Assembly (NCBI RefSeq): GCF_000012945.1
Contig: NC_007509.1
Coordinates: forward strand, 682,001 to 746,000
Direction of reading: 5' to 3'
Length of the DNA stretch: 64,000 nucleotides
Origin: Burkholderia lata
GTDB lineage: Bacteria; Pseudomonadota; Gammaproteobacteria; Burkholderiales; Burkholderiaceae
Shown: in pieces, positions 35,917 through 43,897 of the stretch
Numbering within the stretch: position 1 is the first letter of the stretch
Layout of the letters: each line of letters opens with the position of its first letter
Notes under the pieces: model-generated
The model's database searches: none
Told to the model about the DNA's origin: nothing
The model's input: only the letters and a program-made list of their open reading frames with translations
Made by a program: the position numbers and the translations under genes

Positions 35917-37584
35917 TCACGCCTCGGCTGCCTGAACATCGGCGATCACGAAGCCACGATAGTCGTCGCGGACGACGTCGTCGCAAATCGCGCGGTACCG
36001 GTGAAACCCGCCCACATACGGCATGAACACGCGTGGCTTGCCCGGCACGTTCGCGCCCGTGTACCACGACTCGGCCAGCGGATACAGCGTCGCGTCCGCC
36101 ACCTCGTTGACATGCTCGACCCAGCGCGTCTCCGCGTCCGAGTCCGCCTCGATCGTCGCGGTGCCCTGCGCGGCGAGCTTGCCGATGCAATCGGTGATCC
36201 AGTTCAGGTGCTGTTCGATCGCGCACACCATGTTCGACTTCACCGACGGGCTGCCCGGACCGGTCACGATGAACAGGTTGGGGAACCCCGCCGTCATCAG
36301 CCCGAGATAGGTGCGCGGCCCGTGCACCCACTTCTGCTTCAGCGGCAGGCCGTCGCGTCCACGGATATCGATGTCGGCCAGTGCGCCGGTGATCGCATCG
36401 AAGCCGGTCGCGAACACGATCGTGTCGAGCGCGTAGTCGCCCGTGGCGGTCTTCACGCCCGTTTCCGTGATTTCGATGATCGGTGCCGACTTCGTGTCGA
36501 CCAGCGTCACGTTCGGCAGGTTGAAGGTCTCGTAATAGCCGGTGTCGAGACACAGGCGCCGCGCGCCGATCGGGTAGTCCTTCGGCACGAGCAGCTCGGC
36601 GGTCGCCGGGTCCTTCACCGTACTGCGGATCTTGTTGCGGACGAACTCCGCGGCCGTGTCGTTCGCGGCCTTGTTGGTCAGCAGGTCCTTGTACGCATAC
36701 AGGAAGCTGATACTGCCGCCGGCCTTCCACTTTTCCTCGAACGTGGCGAGACGATCCTCGGGGGTATCGTCCAGGGCGTTCTTCGTCGGCGCGGCGTGCC
36801 CGGCGATACCGAAGGGCGTGTTTTGCGCCTCGGCCCGCCAGAATTCGTAACGTGCCTTGTGTCGGCCCAGTTCGTCGCCGGACAATGCGCGGTTGCGCGC
36901 CGGCAGCGTGAAGTTCGCGGTGCGCTGAAACACGAACAGCTGGCTCGCCTGCTTCGCGACGATGGGAATGACCTGGATGCCGGACGAACCCGTCCCGATC
37001 ACGCCCACCCGTCGCCCGGTGAAGTCGACCGGCTCGTCGGGCCAGAGGCCGGTGTGATACCACTCGCCCTTGAAGGTATCGAGCCCCTTGAATTCCGGCA
37101 CCCGCGGCAACGACAGATTGCCGGTCGCCATCACGCAGAAACGTGCGGTGACCACCTGCCCGTCGACGGTCTCGACACGCCAGACGCCGTTCGACTCGTC
37201 GAAGCTCGCCGACTGCACGCGCGTGTTCAGCCGGATGTCGCGACGAAGATCGAAGCGATCGGCGACGTGATTGATGTATCGGAGAATATCGCCCTGTGCG
37301 GAGAAGCGCTCGGGCCAGTTCCATTCCTGCTGGAGGTCGTCGGAAAACGAATACGAGTACTCGACGCTGTCCACATCGCATCGGGCCCCGGGATATCGGT
37401 TCCAGAACCACGTGCCGCCGATGCCGCTGCCGGCTTCGAGCGCTTGCGCACTCAGGCCCAGCTTGCGGAACTTGTACAGTGCGTAAAGGCCGGCGAATCC
37501 GGCGCCGACGACGATCACGTCGAGATCCGGTGCGGCAGGTGCGCCGTCGCGACGCATCGATACGGTTTCGTCAGGGTATTGCAT
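35917..37584 (-). CDS. Baeyer-Villiger monooxygenase, cyclohexanone-monooxygenase type
   Basis: This 555-residue class B flavoprotein has GAGFAGLYALYKFRKLG near residue 28 for FAD, GTWFWNRYPGARCDVDS near residue 58, the fingerprint FKGEWYHTGLWP near residue 170, GTGSSGIQV near residue 190 for NADPH and ATGFD near residue 390. Its length and motifs fit type I enzymes such as cyclohexanone, cyclopentadecanone and steroid monooxygenases, which turn cyclic ketones into lactones. Two inverted copies of CCGTGCTTTGAAA lie 86-148 bp upstream. It is divergent from the IclR gene at 37849. Confidence 0.93.
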   Translation of the reverse strand: MQYPDETVSMRRDGAPAAPDLDVIVVGAGFAGLYALYKFRKLGLSAQALEAGSGIGGTWFWNRYPGARCDVDSVEYSYSFSDDLQQEWNWPERFSAQGDILRYINHVADRFDLRRDIRLNTRVQSASFDESNGVWRVETVDGQVVTARFCVMATGNLSLPRVPEFKGLDTFKGEWYHTGLWPDEPVDFTGRRVGVIGTGSSGIQVIPIVAKQASQLFVFQRTANFTLPARNRALSGDELGRHKARYEFWRAEAQNTPFGIAGHAAPTKNALDDTPEDRLATFEEKWKAGGSISFLYAYKDLLTNKAANDTAAEFVRNKIRSTVKDPATAELLVPKDYPIGARRLCLDTGYYETFNLPNVTLVDTKSAPIIEITETGVKTATGDYALDTIVFATGFDAITGALADIDIRGRDGLPLKQKWVHGPRTYLGLMTAGFPNLFIVTGPGSPSVKSNMVCAIEQHLNWITDCIGKLAAQGTATIEADSDAETRWVEHVNEVADATLYPLAESWYTGANVPGKPRVFMPYVGGFHRYRAICDDVVRDDYRGFVIADVQAAEA

Positions 37585-37668
37585 GGCGTGTCTCCAATGT
37601 TGTCATCCCGTGCGGACTCCATTGGAGACCTGCCTACCCTGCCCGACAATCGCGAGCGCCACGCTTTC

Positions 37669-37681
37669 CCGTGCTTTGAAA
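37669..37681 (+). promoter_or_regulatory. CCGTGCTTTGAAA motif, left arm
   Basis: Exact copy, forming with 37720-37732 a perfect inverted pair (13-bp arms, 38-bp gap) between the Baeyer-Villiger and IclR genes. It is a likely operator of one of the two IclR proteins encoded to the right. Confidence 0.6.
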
Positions 37682-37719
37682 GTTCGCGCGGCAGACAGCA
37701 CAAATCCGGTGCAGTAGAA

Positions 37720-37732
37720 TTTCAAAGCACGG
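37720..37732 (-). promoter_or_regulatory. CCGTGCTTTGAAA motif, right arm
   Basis: Exact copy on the minus strand, mirror image of 37669-37681. Confidence 0.6.
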
Positions 37733-37848
37733 GAGCCCCCATTCTTGTCGACCGGATCGGCATGACCGATGCGCGCGGTTTGCCTCGGCAATCTCGCGCC
37801 TGCGACGCACGATCCGACGCGCCACTCAACCATCGACTCGACACCACG

Positions 37849-38721
37849 ATGCAACCCGAAAGATCGCTGCCCCGGCACGCGGGCAAGAAGTCCCTCAGCG
37901 GACCCTATGGAATTGATCTGGCGTGGCCCCGCACATCGGGCAGCAATCAGGCCGATGGCACCGTCGTCGTGGCGCCGGTCGCGCGCGGCTTGTCGATTCT
38001 TTCCGCGTTTACGCCGGACAAGCCGTCGCTCGGCAACCAGGAAATCGCGGACGCGACCGGCATTCCCGCACCGACCGTGCTGCGTCTGCTGCGCTCGCTG
38101 GTGACGCTCGGCTACCTGCATCGCGACGACAGGAGCAAACGGTATTCGCTGGCATCGGCTTCGCTGGCCTTGGGCTATGCCGCGATCGCCGACCCCGAGA
38201 TGCTGCGGCTCGCCAGCATCGAAATGCGGGCATTCGCCGAGGCGACGGATACGTACGTCCTGCTCGGCACACGTGATCGACTCGATGTGATCCTGCTGGA
38301 AACGCACGTCAACCGCCGCTCGCTGCTGGAATTGCAGCTGTCGCCCGGCATGCACGTGCCGATCGCGTATTCGATGATGGGCTGGGCGTTGCTGGCGGCG
38401 CTCCCGGAAGACGAGCGGGAGTATCTGCGGGCCCAGGTGGAGCGCCATGCCGGCGCCACGTGGCCGCCGGCCATTCGTCACCGGATGAACGACAAGATCG
38501 CGCAAGTGCATGAACTCGGCTTCTGCATGCTGCATGGCGAATGGGAGCCCGAGCTGACCTGCGTGGCCGCGCCGCTGACACTGCCCGGTCGCCCGCCCCT
38601 CGTGCTGTGCTGCGTCGGCCGCACCGCGCGGGTTGCGCAGGCGGCCGTCGAGCGGGAACTCGGATCGCGGCTCGTCGCATGTGCCCGCGTATTGCAGGAA
38701 CGCCTGCCCGCGCGCCGCTGA
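37849..38721 (+). CDS. IclR family transcriptional regulator
   Basis: This 290-residue protein has a winged HTH at about residues 45-105 (LGNQEIADATGIPAPTVLRLLRSL) and an IclR ligand domain; SMMGWALLAALPEDE near residue 178 takes the place of the usual S.GKA.LA. The N-terminal 40 residues are variable; an alternative in-frame ATG at 37762 would add 29 residues. It is divergent from the Baeyer-Villiger gene with the inverted CCGTGCTTTGAAA pair between them, making it the best candidate to bind that motif at several sites in the window. It is followed by a second IclR gene 35 bp away. Confidence 0.9.
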   Translation: MQPERSLPRHAGKKSLSGPYGIDLAWPRTSGSNQADGTVVVAPVARGLSILSAFTPDKPSLGNQEIADATGIPAPTVLRLLRSLVTLGYLHRDDRSKRYSLASASLALGYAAIADPEMLRLASIEMRAFAEATDTYVLLGTRDRLDVILLETHVNRRSLLELQLSPGMHVPIAYSMMGWALLAALPEDEREYLRAQVERHAGATWPPAIRHRMNDKIAQVHELGFCMLHGEWEPELTCVAAPLTLPGRPPLVLCCVGRTARVAQAAVERELGSRLVACARVLQERLPARR

Positions 38722-38756
38722 CCTTCTCGCCGCCCGATACGACTGCAGGTGCCGCC

Positions 38757-39539
38757 ATGCCTCACGAAGCCGAAAAAACGACGATGACGCTCGAACGCGG
38801 GATGCAGGTGCTCAATGCATTTCATGCGGAGCGCATCGCGCTGACGAACGGTGACCTGGTACAGCGAACCGGCCTGTCGCGCTCGGTCGTGTCCCGTCTG
38901 ACCTCCACGCTGATTCAACTGGGATTCATCCGCCGTGTGGCGGGCGGCCCCCGCTTCGAGCTGGCGGCCGGCATCTTCGGCATCGGCCACACCTACCTGG
39001 AAACCAATCCCGTCACGCGGCTGGCGCAGCCGCTCATGCAACGGCTGGCCGACACGCTCGGCGCGGCGGTCGCGCTCGCCGTGCCGCACCGGCTCGACAT
39101 GCTGTACGTCGCCCATTGCTACAGCGTGCGGAATTCGACGCTGCAGCTCGGCGTCGGGTCGCTGCTGCCGATGAGCACGACGTCGATCGGCAAGGCCTGG
39201 CTGTGGGGGCTGCAGGAAGACGCGCGCAACGACTATGTCGCGCGCTTGCTGAACGCGGCGGACGCTCGTGCGTCCGCGTTGAAGGCCAGCTTCGACGCCG
39301 CGTTCGACGAACTCGATTCGACCGGCGTCTGCACGTCGATCGGCGAGTTTCAACATGACGTGTACGGCATCGCGTTGCCGATCAGCGTCGGATGCTACGC
39401 GACGCCGATGGCCCTGAGCTGCGGCGCGGTGGACCTGCATCCCGACATCGACGCGATCAGGAACCGGATCGCGCCGCCGATCAAGCTGACCGCGGCCGAG
39501 CTCGCCGCCGCGCTTCGCGACGTCCCGTTCATGCCTTGA
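38757..39539 (+). CDS. IclR family transcriptional regulator
   Basis: This 260-residue protein has a winged HTH at residues 10-70 (NGDLVQRTGLSRSVVSRLTSTL) and an IclR ligand domain with STTSIGKAWLWGL near residue 142. It lies 35 bp behind another IclR gene, from which it is only distantly related, so the two may sense different compounds. Its stop is 55 bp from the convergent acyl-CoA dehydrogenase stop at 39595. The target is unclear; it could share control of the Baeyer-Villiger module. Confidence 0.9.
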   Translation: MPHEAEKTTMTLERGMQVLNAFHAERIALTNGDLVQRTGLSRSVVSRLTSTLIQLGFIRRVAGGPRFELAAGIFGIGHTYLETNPVTRLAQPLMQRLADTLGAAVALAVPHRLDMLYVAHCYSVRNSTLQLGVGSLLPMSTTSIGKAWLWGLQEDARNDYVARLLNAADARASALKASFDAAFDELDSTGVCTSIGEFQHDVYGIALPISVGCYATPMALSCGAVDLHPDIDAIRNRIAPPIKLTAAELAAALRDVPFMP

Positions 39540-39594
39540 GGCCGGGCGCTGGCGAGCAAGCCTGTGCATCGCATGCGTGCCGGCGCGTGTGTCG

Positions 39595-40710
39595 CTACGC
39601 CATCGCCGCCGTGTAGCGGGCCATCTGGTAGTCGCTGTCGCCGAACAACGGATCGAACATCGCCAGCCGCTTGAGGTAGTCACCAACCTCGAGTTCGTCG
39701 GTCATCCCCATCCCGCCGTGAAGCTGCACGGCCTGCTGGCCGACATAACGTCCGGCTTTCGCCACCATCACCTTCGCGGCTGCAATCTTGCGCGTCCGTT
39801 CGTCCGCCCCGGTTTCGTCGAGCGCCTGGGCCGCGACGTAGGCCATCGACAGCGCGATCTCCTTCTGGATCAGCATGTCGGCCATCCGGTGCTGCAACGC
39901 CTGGAACGCGCCGAGCGGCTTGCCGAACTGCTGGCGCGTGCGCAGATACTCGGCGGTGATCTCGATCAGCCGCTCCATCGCACCCGCTGCCTCGGCACAC
40001 AGCGCCGCGATGCCGTGGTCGATGCCGTGCTGCAGCGCATCGAGGCCACCTTCGATCATCGCGTCGCCCGCCACGGTCACACCGTCGAGCGTGATATCCG
40101 CGGCACGCAAGCCGTCCATCGTCGGATAGCCCGTCACCGTCACGCCACGGGCGTCGCGCGGCACGACGAACAAGCCGATGTCACCCGAGCCCGCGAGGCG
40201 CGCGGTCACGAGCAGCGCGTCGGCCACCTCGCCATGCCACGCGAGCGCTTTCCGGCCGGTGATCACGTAGCCGGCGCCGCTGCGTTCCGCTGACGTCTGC
40301 ACGTTTTCCGGCTGATAGCGCGAGTCGCGCTCCAGATACGCCACCGACACGATCTTCTCGCCGCTCGCGATGGCCGGCAGCCATGCCTGCTTCTGCGCGT
40401 CGTTGCCGTACCGGCCGAACACGGCACCCGCCACCACCGCCGACGGCACCACCGGCTCGAGCGCGAGCCCGCGGCCGAGTTCGCGCTGCACCACGAGACG
40501 GCTCGCCGGCCCTTCGCCGAAGCCGCCGTGGTCGGCATCGATCGTGAGCCCCAGCACGCCCAGCTCGCCGAGCGATGACCATACCGCGCGATCGAACGCG
40601 CCGGCGTTGCGCGAGCGCTTGCGGCGCCGCTCGAACGCATATTCGGTCTCCACGAACCGGCGCAGGCTGTCGGCCATCATCTGCTGCTCTTCGCTGTAGG
40701 TAAAGTCCAT
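39595..40710 (-). CDS. acyl-CoA dehydrogenase, pimeloyl-CoA dehydrogenase small-subunit-like
   Basis: This 371-residue acyl-CoA dehydrogenase has MDFTYSEEQQMMADSLRRFV at the start, RTRQQFGKPLGAFQALQHRMADM near residue 250, and VQLHGGMGMTDELEVGDYLKRL near residue 325. The layout and the MTDEL.VG motif resemble the PimD-type small subunit of pimeloyl-CoA dehydrogenases, which act with a large PimC-type partner; such a partner is encoded 9 bp upstream. Heteromeric enzymes of this kind oxidise dicarboxyl-CoA or ring-derived acyl-CoA. It is probably cotranscribed from promoter H at about 42.0 kb. Confidence 0.9.
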   Translation of the reverse strand: MDFTYSEEQQMMADSLRRFVETEYAFERRRKRSRNAGAFDRAVWSSLGELGVLGLTIDADHGGFGEGPASRLVVQRELGRGLALEPVVPSAVVAGAVFGRYGNDAQKQAWLPAIASGEKIVSVAYLERDSRYQPENVQTSAERSGAGYVITGRKALAWHGEVADALLVTARLAGSGDIGLFVVPRDARGVTVTGYPTMDGLRAADITLDGVTVAGDAMIEGGLDALQHGIDHGIAALCAEAAGAMERLIEITAEYLRTRQQFGKPLGAFQALQHRMADMLIQKEIALSMAYVAAQALDETGADERTRKIAAAKVMVAKAGRYVGQQAVQLHGGMGMTDELEVGDYLKRLAMFDPLFGDSDYQMARYTAAMA

Positions 40711-40719
40711 GCCTGCTCC

Positions 40720-41916
40720 TTAGAAACCGAGAATCATCTTCGAGATGATGTTCTTCTGAACCTCCGTCGCGCCGCCGAAGATCGAGATCTTGCGCATGTC
40801 GAAGTACGTCGATGCCGCGGGCGCTGCCCAGTCCGGCCCGCTCACCGGCTGAATGGCGCCGTCGAGCAGCCAGTCCGGCGAATACGGCCAGCCGTGCGGC
40901 CCGGCCACTTCCTGCTGCAGCATTGCGATGTCCTGCTGGATTTCGGAGCCGCGAATCTTCAGGATCGACGCTTCCGGCCCCGGCGCCTTGCCGGCGCCCT
41001 GCGTGGCGACGCGCAGCAGCAGCATCTCGAGCGCCATCACGTCCATCTCGATCCGCGCGATCTTGTCGCGCATCCGGGCGTCGTCGATCATCACGCCGCC
41101 GGTGCCGTTTGGCGTGACCTGCGCGTAGTGCTTGAGCTGGCGCAGCTCGCGGTAGCAGTGGCCGATGCCCGCGATGCCGGTGCGCTCGTGCCCGAGCAGA
41201 TACTTCGCGTAAGTCCAGCCCTTGTTCTCCTCGCCGACCAGGTTCTCGACCGGCACCTCGACCTCCTCGAGCCAGGTCTCGTTGACGTCGTGGCCGCCGT
41301 CGAGCGTCACGATCGGGCGGACGGTCACGCCGGGCGACTTCATGTCGATCAGCAGCAGCGAGATGCCTTCCTGCGGTTTCGCGTCCGGGTTGGTGCGAAC
41401 CAGGCAAAAGAGCCAGTCGGCGAAATGCGCCATCGTCGTCCAGGTCTTCTGCCCGGTGACGACATACTTGTCGCCCTTGCGCACCGCGCGCGTCTTCAGC
41501 GATGCGAGATCGCTGCCCGCGCCCGGCTCGGAATAGCCCTGGCACCAGAAGTCGTCCATGTCCGGAATGCGCGGCAGAAACCGTGCCTGCATCTGCGGCG
41601 ACGCGTATTTCATCAGCACCGGCCCGATCATCAGCAGACCGAACGGTAGCAGGCGCGGTGCGCCGAGCTTGAACGACTCGATCTCGAAGATGAGGCGCTG
41701 CAGCGGGCTCCAGCCGGTACCGCCGTGCTCCTTCGGCCATGCCGGCGCCCCCCAGCCGTGGGCGTTCAGGATCCGGTGCCATCGCACGTAATCGTCCTTC
41801 TCGACGCGGCGGTGCCCCAGGACCTTGTCCCGGATATCGTTCGGCAAGTTCGCGTCGACGAACGCGCGCACTTCTTCGCGGAATGCGTGTTCCGCCGCGG
41901 TGTAACGCAGGTCCAT
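40720..41916 (-). CDS. acyl-CoA dehydrogenase, pimeloyl-CoA dehydrogenase large-subunit-like
   Basis: This 398-residue protein has QGYSEPGAGSDLASLKTRAV near residue 122 and GQKTWTTMAHFADWLFCLVRT near residue 150, the standard acyl-CoA dehydrogenase motifs. GHERTGIAGIGHCYRELRQLK is near residue 238, and the C-terminal loop reads IFGGATEVQKNIISKMILG. It resembles PimC-type large subunits. AGGAGG sits 11 nt before the ATG at 41916, and the upstream in-frame extension is rejected. With the 39595 gene it should form one enzyme that makes the 2,3-enoyl-CoA. Promoter H with the LysR-type box lies about 75 bp upstream. Confidence 0.93.
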   Translation of the reverse strand: MDLRYTAAEHAFREEVRAFVDANLPNDIRDKVLGHRRVEKDDYVRWHRILNAHGWGAPAWPKEHGGTGWSPLQRLIFEIESFKLGAPRLLPFGLLMIGPVLMKYASPQMQARFLPRIPDMDDFWCQGYSEPGAGSDLASLKTRAVRKGDKYVVTGQKTWTTMAHFADWLFCLVRTNPDAKPQEGISLLLIDMKSPGVTVRPIVTLDGGHDVNETWLEEVEVPVENLVGEENKGWTYAKYLLGHERTGIAGIGHCYRELRQLKHYAQVTPNGTGGVMIDDARMRDKIARIEMDVMALEMLLLRVATQGAGKAPGPEASILKIRGSEIQQDIAMLQQEVAGPHGWPYSPDWLLDGAIQPVSGPDWAAPAASTYFDMRKISIFGGATEVQKNIISKMILGF

Positions 41917-41989
41917 CCTGATGTCCTCCTCGATGCTCGACGGGCGCGCGACGACAGCACGCGCAATCGGTTTGTTTCTGTCGCTATCG

Positions 41990-42055
41990 AGTGTGTTGGA
42001 CCGCGATACGCGGTGCAACTGGTATTCGGCGAACGCGGCATTCGGCATCCGCGAA
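41990..42055 (-). promoter_or_regulatory. promoter H with LysR-type box, for the acyl-CoA dehydrogenase pair
   Basis: Read on the minus strand: TTC (42055-42053), nine bases, GAA (42043-42041), then, exactly 36 bp after the first T, GTTGC, giving a -35 of TTGCAC (complement of 42013-42018). A weak -10 CACACT follows at 17 bp. It has the same layout as promoters A-G; its core elements are weaker, as expected for an activated promoter. Confidence 0.5.
42000..42014. promoter_or_regulatory. palindrome ACCGCG-ATA-CGCGGT
   Basis: Perfect 6-bp inverted repeat with 3-bp spacer lying between the -35 and -10 of promoter H. It could be a second regulator's site or chance in GC-rich DNA. Confidence 0.3.
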
Positions 42056-42113
42056 CCGGCCGGGTGCGTTGGTTGGCTGCGTTTGCCGGCCGTGACAGGG
42101 CGTGGCCGATGCG

Positions 42114-42179
42114 TTCGGAAAGCGCGAACACTGCCGTCGCGACTTGCGATTTGAACCTGCCCGGAGCCCTTGTTACATT
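42114..42179 (+). promoter_or_regulatory. promoter G with LysR-type box, for the nitronate-monooxygenase-family gene
   Basis: TTC at 42114-42116 and GAA at 42126-42128 (TTC-N9-GAA). TTTGA begins 36 bp after the first T, with -35 TTGAAC at 42151-42156, then 17 bp and -10 TACATT at 42174-42179. The coding start at 42322 lies about 135 nt downstream of the predicted transcription start. Confidence 0.7.
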
Positions 42180-42321
42180 GAATTCACCGAAACCCGCACG
42201 CCTGCACGCATCGCGCAACCGGGCTTCTCCGCGACGACGACGCCACCCCGTCACACGGGCGGCAACCGTCGCGCGGCGCGATCGAACGGTCGTCGAACAT
42301 CCATCAAAACAGGAGGCAGAC

Positions 42322-43404
42322 TTGTCCAGACTGAAAACCCCGTTGTGCGAACTGCTCAACATCGAATACCCGATTCTCCAGGCCGGCATGGGCGGCGTGG
42401 CGTTCGGCCCGCTGGCCGCCGCCGTGTCGAAGGCCGGCGGCCTCGGCACGATCGCCGCGATCTCGCCGACGCCCGAGCGCGTCGAACAGGAAATCAAGCT
42501 CGTGCGCAGCCTGACCGACAAGCCGCTGTGCGTCGATATCGGCTTTCCGCTGCGCGCGCCCAAGAACCTCGCGTCGATCAAGATCGAGAACCTGCCGTCG
42601 CCGATCGTTCAACTGCAAAAGGAAATCGAGGCGCTCGGCATCGAGGTCAAGCCCGTCGACGACCAGGCGATGGGCATCGAGGATGCGAAAACCAAGCTGG
42701 AGATCTGTTTCAAGCACAAGGTCGAAGTCATCGCCTGCGCGCTGGGCACGCCGGCGTGGGTGGTCGACGAATGCCACGCGCGCGGCGTCAAGGTCGTCAG
42801 CATGGTCGGCTCGGCGCGGCATGCGAAGGCCGCGATCAAGGCCGGCACCGACGTCGTCGTCGTGCAAGGCACCGAAGGGGGCGGCCATACCGGCGACGTC
42901 GGCCTGATCACCCTGCTCGCGGAAGTGCTCGAGTTTTCGCCGGTGCCGGTGGTTGCGGCCGGCGGCATCGTGACGGGCTCGCAGATCGCCGCCGTGCTGA
43001 CCCAGGGCGCGCAGGGCGTGTGGGTCGGGACGCGCTTTATCGGCAGCCAGGAGGCGACGGTCGGCCCGAACTACAAGCAGTCGATCGTCGACGCCGGCTA
43101 CGACCAGACCATTCGTTCGCTGCTGTTCGACGGCCTGTACGTGCGCCAGCTCAAGAACCGCTACACCGAGGTGTGGGAAGGCCACGAGGACGAAATGCTG
43201 CCGTATCCCGAGCAGCGCGTCGCGATCGGGCCGGTTCGCTTCGCGTCGGTTGAAGCGGATTTGAAGGATCATCAGCCGCTGCCGGCAGGCCAGGGTTCCA
43301 GCCTGATCCGCGACGTGCCGCCGGCCGGCGACGTGCTGCGTCGCCTGGTCGATGAAACGGTGGCGACGCTCAAGGACTCACGCGGCCGCGTCGAATTCGC
43401 CTGA
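42322..43404 (+). CDS. nitronate monooxygenase family FMN protein
   Basis: This 360-residue TIM-barrel flavoprotein has ILQAGMGGVAFGPLAAAVSKAGGLGTI near residue 17 for FMN, VVQGTEGGGHTGD near residue 183 with the active-site His, and VVAAGGIVTGSQIAAVL near residue 215 with GVWVGTRF for the phosphate. A TTG at 42322 is the start: AGGAGG lies five bases ahead and the homology begins there. Characterised relatives oxidise alkyl nitronates; others are enoyl reductases (FabK-like) or quinone reductases, and without nitro chemistry nearby the last two are equally possible. It is transcribed from promoter G, divergent from the dehydrogenase pair. Confidence 0.88.
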   Translation: MSRLKTPLCELLNIEYPILQAGMGGVAFGPLAAAVSKAGGLGTIAAISPTPERVEQEIKLVRSLTDKPLCVDIGFPLRAPKNLASIKIENLPSPIVQLQKEIEALGIEVKPVDDQAMGIEDAKTKLEICFKHKVEVIACALGTPAWVVDECHARGVKVVSMVGSARHAKAAIKAGTDVVVVQGTEGGGHTGDVGLITLLAEVLEFSPVPVVAAGGIVTGSQIAAVLTQGAQGVWVGTRFIGSQEATVGPNYKQSIVDAGYDQTIRSLLFDGLYVRQLKNRYTEVWEGHEDEMLPYPEQRVAIGPVRFASVEADLKDHQPLPAGQGSSLIRDVPPAGDVLRRLVDETVATLKDSRGRVEFA

Positions 43405-43415
43405 TCGGCAGCACT

Positions 43416-43449
43416 GAAAATGCCGGACCGGCGGCAACGCGGTCCGGCA
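43416..43449. terminator. hairpin downstream of the nitronate-monooxygenase-family gene
   Basis: A 9-bp inverted repeat (TGCCGGACC at 43421-43429 with GGTCCGGCA at 43441-43449) 17 bp after the stop. The T-run is only on the minus side, so termination for the plus gene is probable but not certain. Confidence 0.5.
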
Positions 43450-43897
43450 CTTCACTATCGGCCGCACGCCGAAATACCTCGTGCGAGCCCGGTCTGGACT
43501 GGCCCGACACGACGAGACTCAAGCGGCACATTCAGACTGGCGATTACCTGGATCGAGCAACGTCAATGTTGTGCCGGGCAATCAATCGCGCCCTCACGCT
43601 CGTCGATATTTCACAAGCCGTCACTCAGACCGACTCGCTGACCATGCGAACCCCGGATCGACGACCATCCGGACGAAAAATGAAAACGACAGAAGTCCAC
43701 CTCGAAGGAGGAAGTCCGCCTCCTCCGACTTGATCACGAAAATCTAACACCCATATCCGTGATCAAAATATCCAAAAAATCAAAACAATCCGGAGACCAA
43801 CACAATAAATAGACAATCACCAATCCGCACTTCACCGCCGAAAGCATATCAAACCGACCTAAACAAGAAGTCGAGAAGAATCAAACGGAGACAAGTG
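43450..43897. other. AT-rich intergenic region before the outer-membrane gene
   Basis: 448 bp without a recognisable gene. The last 250 bp are clearly AT-richer than the surroundings and contain the inverted repeat at 43730-43766. Confidence 0.55.
43730..43766. promoter_or_regulatory. 9-bp inverted repeat upstream of the outer-membrane gene
   Basis: TTGATCACG at 43730-43738 is mirrored by CGTGATCAA at 43758-43766, with 19 bp between. Each arm contains the TGATCA palindrome. It lies 132 bp before the ATG and does not match the LysR box of the neighbouring promoters, so a different regulator may be involved. Confidence 0.45.

Larger units (their letters stand above)
41917..42321. other. divergent regulatory region of dehydrogenase and nitronate-monooxygenase genes
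   Basis: 405 bp holding two back-to-back promoters of the LysR-box type (H, minus; G, plus) and a small palindrome at 42000-42014. No further gene is seen. Confidence 0.65.

Noticed and set aside
35788..37848. Possible 977-residue fusion ending in the IclR protein
   Set aside because: The first 690 codons are antisense to the Baeyer-Villiger gene and cross its promoter. IclR homology begins near 37849.
43693..43733. LysR-type box upstream of the outer-membrane gene
   Set aside because: A CTTGA is present, but the sequence 36 bp upstream does not show TTC-N9-GAA, so this gene was left out of the proposed regulon.
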